From contig NZ_MBTA01000004.1 of NCBI RefSeq assembly GCF_003609575.1, forward strand, positions 62,001-126,000: a stretch of 64,000 nucleotides of DNA, given 5' to 3'. The notes below the pieces were generated by a model. That model ran no database searches. It saw nothing but the letters and a program-made list of their open reading frames with translations, and was not told the origin of the DNA. The DNA comes from Pelobium manganitolerans (GTDB taxonomy: Bacteria > Bacteroidota > Bacteroidia > Sphingobacteriales > Sphingobacteriaceae). Below, piece by piece: positions 31,016-39,584 of the stretch. Both the position numbers and the translations under genes were made by a program. Position 1 is the first letter of the stretch, and each line of letters opens with the position of its first letter.

Positions 31016-31089
31016 GGTTCGGTGTTTGTTTAAATTTACGCCTTTCTGCCGAGGGTATAGACTCTTTTATGTCAGATTATTGATACAGA

Positions 31090-31123
31090 TTGCCCGCGGC
31101 GCCTCGGCTTTAGCTTATCTTTG
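31090..31123 (+). promoter_or_regulatory. putative promoter of S1/P1 nuclease gene
   Basis: A TTG at 31090-31092 and TATCTTTG at 31116-31123 (TAnnTTTG) are 23 bp apart, within the range I recall for Bacteroidota sigma-70 promoters. The -7 box ends 20 bp before the ATG, which predicts a short leader. Confidence 0.45.
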
Positions 31124-31143
31124 CCATCCAAAAATAGGCTGTT

Positions 31144-31923
31144 ATGAAACGTGCATTTCTTGCGCCAATATTAGTGTTGGCTTCTTTATTTTTGATTTCT
31201 TGGGGAGTGGTGGCCCACCGTTCCATTGCCAAAATTGCCGAAAACCATTTGAGCGCCAAAGCAAAAACAGCTGTGTATAAAATTTTGAACGGCGAAGAAA
31301 TACCGATGGTAAGTACTTTTGGTGATGAGGTGCGTTCTTATGGAAAATATAAAAACACAAGCAATTGGCATTACATCAATTTGCCCGAAGGATTAAGCTA
31401 CCCACAATTTGTAGCGAAATTGAAGTCCGATTCTGGTGCTAATATCTACAATGCGTTGTTGGATATGATTGCCATTTTAAAAGATAAAAAAGCGGGGAAA
31501 GAGGATAGGTTGTTTGCTTTGAAAATGTTAATCCATTTAGTAGGAGATTTGCACCAGCCCATGCACGTAAGCCGCGCAGAAGACCAAGGCGGCAACAAAA
31601 TTAAATTACGGTTTAATAACCGCCAAACCAATTTACACGCCATTTGGGATAGCGATTTGGTGTATTACAGCGGCTGGACTTTTACCGAAATGGCAACCGC
31701 TTTGGATAAAGTGAGCGAAGCTAAGATCAAGGCTTGGCAAAGCGATGAGATTACAAAATGGCTGTACGAATCGTACCAGATTAGCGCAGTGTTGTATAAA
31801 GAAGTTGAAGGTAAAGCCAGCTTAAATTATCGTTATTATCCCGATCATGCGAGGATTTATAAAGAGCGCATCCAAAAAGCCGGAATCCGTTTGGCGGGTT
31901 TACTGAATGATATTTATAAGTAG
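31144..31923 (+). CDS. S1/P1-type zinc nuclease, exported
   Basis: A 259-residue exported single-strand nuclease/3'-nucleotidase family protein. After the signal, LISWGVVAHRSIAKIAENHL holds the Trp that becomes the N-terminal zinc ligand after cleavage, followed by AHR. Further zinc-binding residues appear in LKMLIHLVGDLHQPMHVSRAEDQGGN and NLHAIWDSDLV, in the family order. The likely role is nucleic acid scavenging for phosphate or nucleosides. It is a single-gene unit and is followed by an unusual purine-rich tract. Confidence 0.92.
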   Translation: MKRAFLAPILVLASLFLISWGVVAHRSIAKIAENHLSAKAKTAVYKILNGEEIPMVSTFGDEVRSYGKYKNTSNWHYINLPEGLSYPQFVAKLKSDSGANIYNALLDMIAILKDKKAGKEDRLFALKMLIHLVGDLHQPMHVSRAEDQGGNKIKLRFNNRQTNLHAIWDSDLVYYSGWTFTEMATALDKVSEAKIKAWQSDEITKWLYESYQISAVLYKEVEGKASLNYRYYPDHARIYKERIQKAGIRLAGLLNDIYK

Positions 31924-32095
31924 GGCAAGGATTAAGGAGCAAGGAATAAGAGTAAAGAATAAAGAGCAAGGATAAAAGACTGTCTTGTGCCTAAACCTTA
32001 GGCCTCTCACTTTACACCTTTGGCTGAGAGCAAAGAATAAAGAGCAAAGATTAAAGACCCACGAACCTCACATCTTAAACCTCTCACCTTACACC
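31924..32095. repeat. purine-rich repetitive 3' tract between nuclease and P-type ATPase genes
   Basis: The stretch contains irregular repeats of AAGGATTAAGGAGC / AAAGAATAAAGAGCAAGG on the plus strand up to about 32060. Complementary GGTGTAAGGTGAGAGG-type repeats follow for the convergent ATPase gene. There is no coding frame and no clear hairpin. Closely similar sequence occurs after several other stop codons in the window (see findings). Confidence 0.6.
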
Positions 32096-34048
32096 TTATT
32101 CTATCTTCTTTTTCTGGATACGCACCGCGTTTAAAATAGCCAAGAGCGCAACACCAACATCGGCAATTACGGCTTCCCATAAAGTGGCAACGCCGCCGGC
32201 ACCCAAGGCCAACACCAAAATTTTTACGCCCGCAGCTAAAGCAATGTTTTGCCAAACCACACTTTTTGTGATTTTGCCAATTTTTATCGCATTAACAATT
32301 TGGTACGGGTTGTCGTTTTGGATAACAATATCGGCTGTTTCAATGGCAGCGTCGCTCCCTAATCCGCCCATAGCTAAACCTACATTTGCTAAAGTAATTA
32401 CCGGGGCATCGTTTAAGCCATCGCCCATGAAAGCTACTTTTTTGCCCGTTTTTTTTGCCAGTTCAACTTGCTCAATTTTATCTTGCGGCAATAAATCGGC
32501 ATAAAAAGTAGCTATGCCCAGTTCGCTAGCTATGTGTTTTGCTGTGGCCTGCCTATCGCCGGTTAACATCGTGGTTGGTATATTTAGCTTTTGTAGCGCT
32601 TTTATAGTTTTTACCGATTGCGGTTTTATGGCATCCGAAATTAACAACTGCCCAATAAATATCCCATCAACAGCCACCGCCACTATACTTCCGCTCTGCT
32701 CAACAAAGTGATCTTCAAAAGCAACCTTATACTTATCCAGAAGCTTAAAATTGCCCACCAAAACTTCTTTGCCATTTACCAAAGCTTTTAAACCGTGCCC
32801 CGCTATTTCTTCTAGCTGTTCCACCTTTACACCTTCTAGGTTAGCCGTGTTTTTTTGTAAGATAGCTTTTGCGATGGGGTGGGATGAGTATTGCTCTAAA
32901 CCTGCTGCGTAGCCCAACAACTCCTCTTCGCTTAGGCCGATGGGCTTTATTTCTTGCACCTCAAACACGCCTTCGGTTAAAGTGCCTGTTTTGTCCATCA
33001 TCACGGTATCCACTTCGGTAATTGCATCAATAAAATTTGCGCCTTTAAATAAAATCCCGTGTTTTGATGCTAAACCAATCCCTCCAAAATAACCTAAAGG
33101 AATAGACACTACCAAAGCACAAGGGCAACTGATGACCAAGAACACCAACGCACGGTAAAGCCAGTCTTTAAAAACATAATCGTTTATAAATAAATAAGGC
33201 AAAACCAGTAAAGCCAGCGCTAACGCAAAAACGATAGGCGTATAAATTTTGGCAAATTTGCTGATGAACAGCTGCGTTTTAGATTTCCTCGAATTAGCCT
33301 CCTGCACTAAATTTAAAATTTGGCTCAATTTGCTGTCTTTAAATAAAGCAGTGGTTTTAATTTCTACGGCGCCGCTGGTGCTGATCATGCCGGCCAGTAC
33401 TTCATCGCCTTTGCGCTTGCTTCGCGGCACGCTCTCGCCGGTGAGGGCAGCAGTGTCAAAACTGGCTTTGTCAGTTTGTAAAACACCGTCTAAAGCAATT
33501 TTTTCGCCTGTTTTTACGCTAATGATACTGTTTATAGCCACCTCAGCAGCGTGTACCTGCACTTGTTTGCCGTCTTTAACTAAGGTTACGGTAGCCGGTC
33601 GGCTGTCTAACAAATTTTTGATACTTCTTTTGGCGTCGCTAACGGCAGATTCCTGAAACCACTCGCCCAAACTGTAAAATACCATAACGGCCACGCCCTC
33701 GCTAAAAGAACCTATGGCAAAAGCGCCAATTGTAGCAACGCTCATCAAAACAAATTCATTAAAAAAATCCAGATGCAGGGCTTTTTTGACAGCCAGTTTT
33801 AAAACATCGTAACCAGCTAAAAGATAAGCACAGAGGTAAATGGCTAGGCTTAAGTAAACATTTGGCGTTATGGAAAAACCATGTTCTAGCACTAACATCA
33901 ACGCTAAAACGCAAAGGGCAGTCAATAAAGCCCAATGTGAGGAAACGCCGTGCTCGTGCTCAGCATGTACATCATGATGCTGATGGTTTATAGTTGCAGC
34001 TTGGTTTTCGCTTTGGCAACAATGTTGGTGGTGTAAAGAATCTGCCAT
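32096..34048 (-). CDS. zntA: heavy-metal P1B-type ATPase (Zn/Cd/Co/Pb exporter)
   Basis: A 650-residue efflux pump. The N-terminus is a short metal-binding tail rich in His and Cys (HHQHCCQSE, HQHHDVHAEHEHG) and carries no HMA domain. Membrane helices follow, with the CPC metal site in FLVISCPCALVVSIPLG. The phosphorylation motif is DKTGTLTEGVF, and MLTGDRQATAKHIASELGI and MGDGLNDAPVITLANVGLAMG complete the catalytic core. The actuator is TALTGES. The C-terminal helix carries DVGVALLAILNAVR. CPC with a His-rich tail suits zinc or cadmium. The gene is divergent from a MarR operon. Confidence 0.9.
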   Translation of the reverse strand: MADSLHHQHCCQSENQAATINHQHHDVHAEHEHGVSSHWALLTALCVLALMLVLEHGFSITPNVYLSLAIYLCAYLLAGYDVLKLAVKKALHLDFFNEFVLMSVATIGAFAIGSFSEGVAVMVFYSLGEWFQESAVSDAKRSIKNLLDSRPATVTLVKDGKQVQVHAAEVAINSIISVKTGEKIALDGVLQTDKASFDTAALTGESVPRSKRKGDEVLAGMISTSGAVEIKTTALFKDSKLSQILNLVQEANSRKSKTQLFISKFAKIYTPIVFALALALLVLPYLFINDYVFKDWLYRALVFLVISCPCALVVSIPLGYFGGIGLASKHGILFKGANFIDAITEVDTVMMDKTGTLTEGVFEVQEIKPIGLSEEELLGYAAGLEQYSSHPIAKAILQKNTANLEGVKVEQLEEIAGHGLKALVNGKEVLVGNFKLLDKYKVAFEDHFVEQSGSIVAVAVDGIFIGQLLISDAIKPQSVKTIKALQKLNIPTTMLTGDRQATAKHIASELGIATFYADLLPQDKIEQVELAKKTGKKVAFMGDGLNDAPVITLANVGLAMGGLGSDAAIETADIVIQNDNPYQIVNAIKIGKITKSVVWQNIALAAGVKILVLALGAGGVATLWEAVIADVGVALLAILNAVRIQKKKIE

Positions 34049-34204
34049 TTGAGTGTTTGTTCAAAAATCGTTCTTATTTATGAAATTGTCGTTAAAAATG
34101 AAGCTGCTGCTCCGCAATTTGATCCCTGGCTTTTGATAAAAATCATCCGAAAGTCTTTATTGTGATTTGTTACTATAAATTTTTACAACAATTATTAATA
34201 CACG

Positions 34205-34229
34205 TATATTTGTTGCAACAATAATTGTT
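34205..34229 (+). promoter_or_regulatory. -7 box overlapped by palindromes: probable MarR autoregulatory operator
   Basis: TATATTTG (34205-34212) fits the TAnnTTTG box. It overlaps a perfect 12-bp palindrome TTGTTGCAACAA (34210-34221). The outer arms AACAATTATT (34187-34196) and AATAATTGTT (34220-34229) are perfect reverse complements. The site ends 4 bp before the MarR ATG at 34234, so binding here would block the gene's own promoter. Confidence 0.6.
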
Positions 34230-34233
34230 TTTT

Positions 34234-34659
34234 ATGCAGGCTTTTAGTACTTATTCTTTTTTGTTAGACAGGACCAACAAGCGGGTAAAGCAATATGCAC
34301 AACAGCGCTTTAAAGCAGAAGATTTTGATATCACGGTGGACCAATGGTTGGTGCTAAAAAGCTTAAACGAGCATAACGACCAAAACCAAAGTCAGCTGGC
34401 AGAGCTGACAGGAAAAGACCACCCCACTTTAACACGGATTTTGGATTTGATGTGCAAAAAGGATTTGGTGGAACGCAAGCCCTCGCCGGATGATCGGCGC
34501 AGTTTTATCATCCATTTAACAGATTTGGGAAAGCAAAAGCAAAGAGAATGGGCACCCAAGGTGGATGCTATCAGGAAAAAAGCTTGGGAAAAGCTAAGCG
34601 AAAAAGATTACGAAGATTTAAAAAGAATTTTAAATACCATTTACGAGTCATTGTCATGA
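34234..34659 (+). CDS. MarR family transcriptional regulator
   Basis: A 141-residue winged-helix repressor. The DNA-binding part is NQSQLAELTGKDHPTLTRILDLMCKKDLVERKPSPDDRRSFIIHLTDLG (in parts), with the DRRS/F wing motif typical of MarR. I place the start at the ATG at 34234 (MQAFSTYSFLLDRTNK); a TTG at 34225 would add three residues. It overlaps the following oxidoreductase gene by 4 bp (ATGA). The three genes form one operon, so the regulator probably controls the redox pair it is translated with, and itself, through the palindrome before it. Confidence 0.92.
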   Translation: MQAFSTYSFLLDRTNKRVKQYAQQRFKAEDFDITVDQWLVLKSLNEHNDQNQSQLAELTGKDHPTLTRILDLMCKKDLVERKPSPDDRRSFIIHLTDLGKQKQREWAPKVDAIRKKAWEKLSEKDYEDLKRILNTIYESLS

Positions 34660-35672
34660 ACAATAACATTATACATACCGATTTATGCATTATTGGAGCA
34701 GGGCCAGTGGGTTTATTTGCGGTTTTTGAAGCGGGATTGTTAAAAATGCGTTGCCATTTGGTTGATGTTTTGCCACAGGTTGGCGGCCAGTTGTCAGAAA
34801 TTTATCCGCATAAGCCTATCTATGATATCCCCGGTTACCCCGAGATTAAAGCGCAAGAGCTGATTGATAATTTAATGGAGCAGATAAAACCCTTTGACCC
34901 CGGTTTTACGCTTGGCGAAAGGGTAGAGGCATTGGAGAAAAAGCCAGAAGGAGGTTTTAGCGTAAACACCGCCGACGGCACCCAGATCCATTGCAAAGCC
35001 GTGGTGATTGCCGGTGGTTTAGGCTGTTTTGAACCACGCAAGCCCGAGGTAGAGAATTTGGCCCAATTTGAAGGTCGAGGGGTGAGCTATTGGGTAAAAG
35101 ATCCGGAAACTTATCGCGATAAAAAAGTGGTGCTGGCGGGCGGCGGCGATTCGGCTTTAGATTGGACTATTTTTTTGGCAAATGTGGCGGACGAAGTTAC
35201 TTTGGTGCACCGTGGCGATACTTTTAGAGGGGCGCCAGACAGTGCCGAAAAGGTGTTTAAGCTGGCAGAAATGGGAAAAATAAACCTGATTTTATCATCT
35301 CATTTAACCAAAGTCGAGGGCAAGCAATGGTTGCAGCAGGTACAACTGCTAAACAAAGCCAAAGAACAAATCGTGCTGGATGCCGAATATTTGATTCCGC
35401 TTTTTGGCCTAAGCCCAAAATTAGGACCGATAGCAGATTGGGGTTTAAATATTGATAAATCTGCCATAAGCGTAGATACCGAAGCTTTTGGCACAAACGT
35501 GGACGGAATTTATGCCATTGGCGATATCAACACCTACCCCGGAAAGCTAAAGCTTATTTTAAGCGGATTTCATGAGGCGGCTTTAATGGCACAAAGCGCA
35601 TTTAAACATGTTTTTCCGGATCAAAAACTAACGTTTAAATATACCACCGTTTACGGTGTAAACAGTTTTTAG
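34656..35672 (+). CDS. thioredoxin-reductase-like ferredoxin/flavodoxin-NADP reductase
   Basis: A 338-residue FAD/NAD(P)-binding protein. The FAD motif is CIIGAGPVGLFAVFEAG and QVGGQLSEIYPHKPIYDIPGYPEI matches the TrxR-type ferredoxin-NADP reductases. The NADPH motif is VVLAGGGDSALDW and the C-terminal FAD motif is DGIYAIGDINTYPGKLKLILSGFHEAALMA (in parts). No redox CxxC is present in the middle domain, which separates it from true thioredoxin reductases. The start ATG overlaps the marR stop; a longer frame beginning at 34548 reads through marR and is not credible. A ferredoxin gene follows 2 bp later and is the obvious electron partner. Confidence 0.92.
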   Translation: MNNNIIHTDLCIIGAGPVGLFAVFEAGLLKMRCHLVDVLPQVGGQLSEIYPHKPIYDIPGYPEIKAQELIDNLMEQIKPFDPGFTLGERVEALEKKPEGGFSVNTADGTQIHCKAVVIAGGLGCFEPRKPEVENLAQFEGRGVSYWVKDPETYRDKKVVLAGGGDSALDWTIFLANVADEVTLVHRGDTFRGAPDSAEKVFKLAEMGKINLILSSHLTKVEGKQWLQQVQLLNKAKEQIVLDAEYLIPLFGLSPKLGPIADWGLNIDKSAISVDTEAFGTNVDGIYAIGDINTYPGKLKLILSGFHEAALMAQSAFKHVFPDQKLTFKYTTVYGVNSF

Positions 35673-35674
35673 CG

Positions 35675-35995
35675 ATGATTAATTTTTCTGTAATAGACCG
35701 CGACGGAACCCGAAAGGAAGTAGAAGTCCCGGAAGATATCAATTTGAATTTAATGGAGGTGCTTAAAGCATCTGAATACAATATTTTGGCAACCTGTGGC
35801 GGTATGGCACTTTGTGCAACCTGCCGCGTAGAGGTAGAGTCGGGTTTAGAGCAATTACAACCCGCTGGCGACCAAGAACTGGACATGTTAGATATGTTGC
35901 CCGATGCAGCAACGGAAAGTAGGTTGGCATGTCAATTGAGAGTTAACCAACAGTTGGAAGGAATTGTAATCCGTATCAGTGGCGATTTAGCTTAG
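35675..35995 (+). CDS. 2Fe-2S ferredoxin
   Basis: A 106-residue plant/adrenodoxin-like ferredoxin. The cluster ligands are in ATCGGMALCATCRV (three Cys) and the distal RLACQLR. The spacing C-x5-C-x2-C resembles the adrenodoxin type used in monooxygenase or Fe-S assembly systems. It is the third gene of the MarR-reductase-ferredoxin operon and probably takes electrons from the reductase encoded 2 bp upstream. The final acceptor is not encoded nearby. Confidence 0.93.
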   Translation: MINFSVIDRDGTRKEVEVPEDINLNLMEVLKASEYNILATCGGMALCATCRVEVESGLEQLQPAGDQELDMLDMLPDAATESRLACQLRVNQQLEGIVIRISGDLA

Positions 35996-36102
35996 GATGC
36001 CTGTTTGCCAGCTGTTCTACAAAAAAAATCTACTTATTTACTGCGCTTTAACTTGTATCGGGTTATTGTAGATAAGGCGCGTTCATCGAAAAATTGAAAG
36101 AA

Positions 36103-37404
36103 ATGAATAACAATCAAACAGCAGCATTTCCACGGATTATTATCATTGGTGGCGGTTTTGGGGGTATCCAGCTGGCCAAAAAACTCAATAAACAAGAAGT
36201 TGAGGTGTTGATGGTGGACAGGCATAATTACCACACTTTTCAGCCTTTACTTTACCAAGTGGCTACCGGCGGTCTGGAGCCCGATTCAATTGCTTTTCCG
36301 TTGCGGAAGGTCTTTAGGAGCCAAAAAAACTTAAACTTTAGGGTTGCCGATGTACTGAGGATAGAGCCAGAAGAGAATAAAATTATTACAGATATTGGCG
36401 ATTATAGTTATGATTACTTGGTGATAGCCACCGGATCTGAAACCAACTTTTTTGGGCAAAAAGAAATAGAACACTTTGCCATGCCCATGAAAACGGTTCC
36501 CGAAGCTTTAAATTTACGCTCCCTCATTTTGCAAAACTTAGAAGAAGCGTTGATTGAGGAAGATGCCGAACGTAAAAAAGCGTTAATGACATTTGTGGTA
36601 GTCGGTGGCGGGCCAACTGGTGTAGAAACTGCCGGTGCTTTGGCAGAGTTGCGAAATCATGTATTGATTAGCGATTATCCCGAACTGGATATAAAAAGCC
36701 TTCGCATATTTTTGATCGAAGGTGGAAGCCGTGTGCTTGAGCCGTTTTCTGAGGAAGCATCAGCGAAAGCGAAACAATTTTTAGAAGATATGGGCGTGGT
36801 GGTTTATGATAAAACGAGAGTAAACTTTTACGACGGCCAAAAAATCACTTACAATGATACCGAAACCATTGATACCAAAGGCGTAATCTGGAGTGCCGGG
36901 GTTAAAGGCGCAATTATCCCTGGGATGGATAAAGCTGAAATTGTGCGCGGCGGACGAATTAAAACCAACACCTACAACCGGATTGTGGGTTACGATAATA
37001 TTTTCGCCATAGGCGATTTGGCTTATATGGAAACCAAAGATTATCCGCACGGGCATCCCGGTGTGGCGCAAGTTGCAATACAGCAGGGAAAGCAACTCGG
37101 AGAAAATCTGCTCCGCATCATTAATAACGAGAAGGCAAAAGATTTCGATTATTACGATAAAGGCTCAATGGCAACCGTGGGGCGCAATAAAGCTGTGGTA
37201 GATTTGAAGTACTGGAAATTTCAGGGTTTTTTCGCTTGGCTAACTTGGATGTTTGTTCACCTGCTGTTTCTGGTGGGTTTCAGAAACAAAGCCGTTACTT
37301 TAATGAATTGGATTATAAACTACTTTAGTTATGATAGAGGAACGCGAGTAATCATCCGGAAATTTAACCGCGAACTGATGAAAGAAGAAGCTATTGCGAA
37401 GTAG
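36103..37404 (+). CDS. ndh: type II NADH dehydrogenase (NDH-2)
   Basis: A 433-residue monotopic membrane flavoprotein that passes electrons from NADH to quinone without pumping protons. The FAD motif is RIIIIGGGFGGIQLAKKL, followed by the DRHNYHTFQPLLYQVATGGLEPDSIAFPLR signature. The NADH motif is FVVVGGGPTGVETAGALAEL. IFAIGDLAYME and VAQVAIQQGKQLGENLL lie near the quinone site. Hydrophobic segments near the C-terminus (FFAWLTWMFVHLLFLVGF) anchor it. The start is the second ATG (36103); one at 36094 is equally plausible. A good terminator follows. Confidence 0.94.
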   Translation: MNNNQTAAFPRIIIIGGGFGGIQLAKKLNKQEVEVLMVDRHNYHTFQPLLYQVATGGLEPDSIAFPLRKVFRSQKNLNFRVADVLRIEPEENKIITDIGDYSYDYLVIATGSETNFFGQKEIEHFAMPMKTVPEALNLRSLILQNLEEALIEEDAERKKALMTFVVVGGGPTGVETAGALAELRNHVLISDYPELDIKSLRIFLIEGGSRVLEPFSEEASAKAKQFLEDMGVVVYDKTRVNFYDGQKITYNDTETIDTKGVIWSAGVKGAIIPGMDKAEIVRGGRIKTNTYNRIVGYDNIFAIGDLAYMETKDYPHGHPGVAQVAIQQGKQLGENLLRIINNEKAKDFDYYDKGSMATVGRNKAVVDLKYWKFQGFFAWLTWMFVHLLFLVGFRNKAVTLMNWIINYFSYDRGTRVIIRKFNRELMKEEAIAK

Positions 37405-37470
37405 AGTTTTTGTGAGTAAAGATGAAGGAGTAAAGGACAAAAACTGATAAAACCTTGTGAAATAAAAAAG

Positions 37471-37502
37471 CCTTCCGATGATGAGTCGGAAGGTTTTTTT
37501 TT
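37471..37502 (+). terminator. terminator of ndh
   Basis: CCTTCCGA (37471-37478) and TCGGAAGG (37486-37493) form a perfect 8-bp stem with a 7-nt loop, followed by nine T. Confidence 0.9.
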
Positions 37503-37705
37503 GTGCTTTTTTAAGTTTTCGAAATGGGGCAGATGCCCTATTTAATTAAAATTGGCTAATCGGTAAAATTGTGATGTAAGTTTTAAGACGTACAATTAGC
37601 TAGTAATCATGATAATGCGTTTCTTTAAAAACGATACAAAAGCGTATTGATTGATAACCTCAAATTAGAAAAACATGAAAAAGTTTTACAGCATTATTAA
37701 TGTAG

Positions 37706-37927
37706 CTCCAGGTTTATTTCGGAGCCTTCAACCCGAATGCTATTGTGTTGCACATCTCCATTATTGTGGGCGCTATACTCATGTTTTTTGTAGTTAAGCG
37801 GTATCCATACCTATTTACGCCCGAAAATAGATGGGGCTCGGCACTTATTATTTCGCCCTTTTTATTACTTAAAATGGGGATGCAGCACCTAACCGCTACT
37901 AATGAAAGATTGAAAAAAATTAGTTAA
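37706..37927 (+). pseudogene. 3' remnant of a homologue of the 217-residue membrane protein gene
   Basis: From 37706 the frame reads LQVYFGAFNPNAIVLHISIIV, then FTPENRWGSALI and KMGMQHLTATNE, matching the last 75 or so residues of the membrane protein at 40792-41445. The rest of the gene is missing; an in-frame TAG lies just before. DNA identity with the intact gene is clearly lower than protein identity, so this is an old homologue rather than a fresh copy, and it prefers A/T in third positions while the intact gene prefers G/C. The surrounding 37503-38051 interval holds no other gene I can support. Confidence 0.75.
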
Positions 37928-38051
37928 ACAGATTGGAAAGCGACTGTAACAATGCGCCATATGGCGTCAAACGAAAATATGACAGCTGTTAGGCAAATGC
38001 AGCATCTAATCATATAAAAATGAACAATAACCAAGATCAATATCAAAAATT

Positions 38052-39572
38052 ATGAAAAATAAATTCTACAATCAATTAGCAACACTGATTTTTGCAGGGA
38101 GTGTGCTTGCCGTGCAGTCTTGCAAAAAGCTTGGCAATAATGATGAGCAACCCTGCGGCAGCGCAGAAATGAAACTCCCCGAAATACCGAAAGGAACGCT
38201 GTTTACCGCGCCAATAGATCCTAATATTACCAAGCCTGTCATCGAAGATACCATTAAGCTTTACCCGGGCGAAACATCCAGTGCAAACTATAAAGGTGTT
38301 GGCGCAGGTGGGCTGGAGCGTGACTTAAACGCTATGGAAGTTCAGTGGACTTTTGAGCACGATAATATTTTGATTAATCCGGAAACTGGAAAATATTACC
38401 AAAAAAACGAAGTAGCAAAAATGCCTTCTTTCCAGTACATCTTCTCGAAGGGTTTTACGACTAATCTGTCCGACGACCAGATCCAAAAAGGAGATATCAT
38501 CACCTCATTTCAGGGTGTTATCAAAAACAAATGCGGCGAAACAAATCCGATCACTGCGCATGTGAAAATATTAAATAGCGGAAATGTAATGCAACCACTA
38601 AAAGAACTGTCTTCTATCGCCCGAACCGGACACATACAGGCGTATCATAACAATAAACTTTATCTGCTATTTGGTACAGGTGGGAAAAACAATTATTCAT
38701 ACGATATCAAAGCTAGAAAGCTAACATTGCTACCTGCGATAGATTTTGATAAATATGGGTTTAATGCAGACGAGAAAAAAGCAATTGAGAGGTCATTATA
38801 TGGTGCTCAGGGACATGGGCCATTTACAACCTATGCTCAACAAGGCGCAAAAATTTATTTTTCGATACCACTTTCGGATCATAACATTTCCCAGGGAGTG
38901 GTTTTATGGGAATACGATTTGGAAACTTTACAACTTACTAAATTACCGAGCGTGGACCGCAAAATTTATAACGGTATGGGACCTGCTAACCCAGCCGTTA
39001 GGGGCTCTGCTTCTGTAGCGAAGATGACACTTTGGGATAATAAAATTTATTATTTCCCCTTATACAAGGACTTAGGGGAAGCTTATATAGGCGTATTTGA
39101 CTTAAATACCAAGCAATGGAGCGATGAGATACGGGTGCCGACAGATGATTTAGTTCATGCGATAGTTTATGTAGGAAATCCGAATTTTGAAGCTCGTAGC
39201 TATTTCCAGCTGTTTTATGCGCTTGACAATCAATTAAAGTTGGTTTTTGAAGGAAACAGAGAGGTAACTTATGATTTGGACACAAAAGCATTAACGGTTA
39301 AAAATTCGGATTATAAACATGTTGATATTGAAAAGTATCCGAAGAGTGGATTTGTGTATAATGGAGATTACTACTTCTTAGCCAATGAGAAGCTTGGCGG
39401 TGTAGTGCAGGATAATGCCTTTGTGTTATATAAGAAAAACAAGAATGGCAGCGTAGAAATTGCCAATTTCTTTGGCGGTGGCAATAGAAATAGAGGAAGA
39501 CGGTTTACACCGGTAGGCAATACCGTGTTTGTTGTAGGCCAAGACGCTGTGCGATATTGGCTCGATAAATAA
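38052..39572 (+). CDS. lipoprotein with kelch/propeller-like repeats
   Basis: A 506-residue predicted lipoprotein: signal LIFAGSVLAVQSC with Cys24, then a charged linker. An N-terminal domain (about 50-190) is followed by repeats in which KLYLLFGTGG, KIYFSIPLSD, KIYYFPLYKD and YYFLANEKLG recur about every 60 residues. These look like blades of a beta-propeller (kelch-like: display of a value, then its label). I do not recognise a named family. It is the first gene of the 18-kb block and shares its general plan with the lipoprotein at 49312. Its codon use (AT-rich third positions) differs from that of the genes right after it. Confidence 0.7.
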   Translation: MKNKFYNQLATLIFAGSVLAVQSCKKLGNNDEQPCGSAEMKLPEIPKGTLFTAPIDPNITKPVIEDTIKLYPGETSSANYKGVGAGGLERDLNAMEVQWTFEHDNILINPETGKYYQKNEVAKMPSFQYIFSKGFTTNLSDDQIQKGDIITSFQGVIKNKCGETNPITAHVKILNSGNVMQPLKELSSIARTGHIQAYHNNKLYLLFGTGGKNNYSYDIKARKLTLLPAIDFDKYGFNADEKKAIERSLYGAQGHGPFTTYAQQGAKIYFSIPLSDHNISQGVVLWEYDLETLQLTKLPSVDRKIYNGMGPANPAVRGSASVAKMTLWDNKIYYFPLYKDLGEAYIGVFDLNTKQWSDEIRVPTDDLVHAIVYVGNPNFEARSYFQLFYALDNQLKLVFEGNREVTYDLDTKALTVKNSDYKHVDIEKYPKSGFVYNGDYYFLANEKLGGVVQDNAFVLYKKNKNGSVEIANFFGGGNRNRGRRFTPVGNTVFVVGQDAVRYWLDK

Positions 39573-39584
39573 AAGCAATTCGAC

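Noticed and set aside
34548-34655. Upstream extension of the ferredoxin reductase
   Set aside because: The extra residues are the marR coding sequence read in another frame and have no flavoprotein character.
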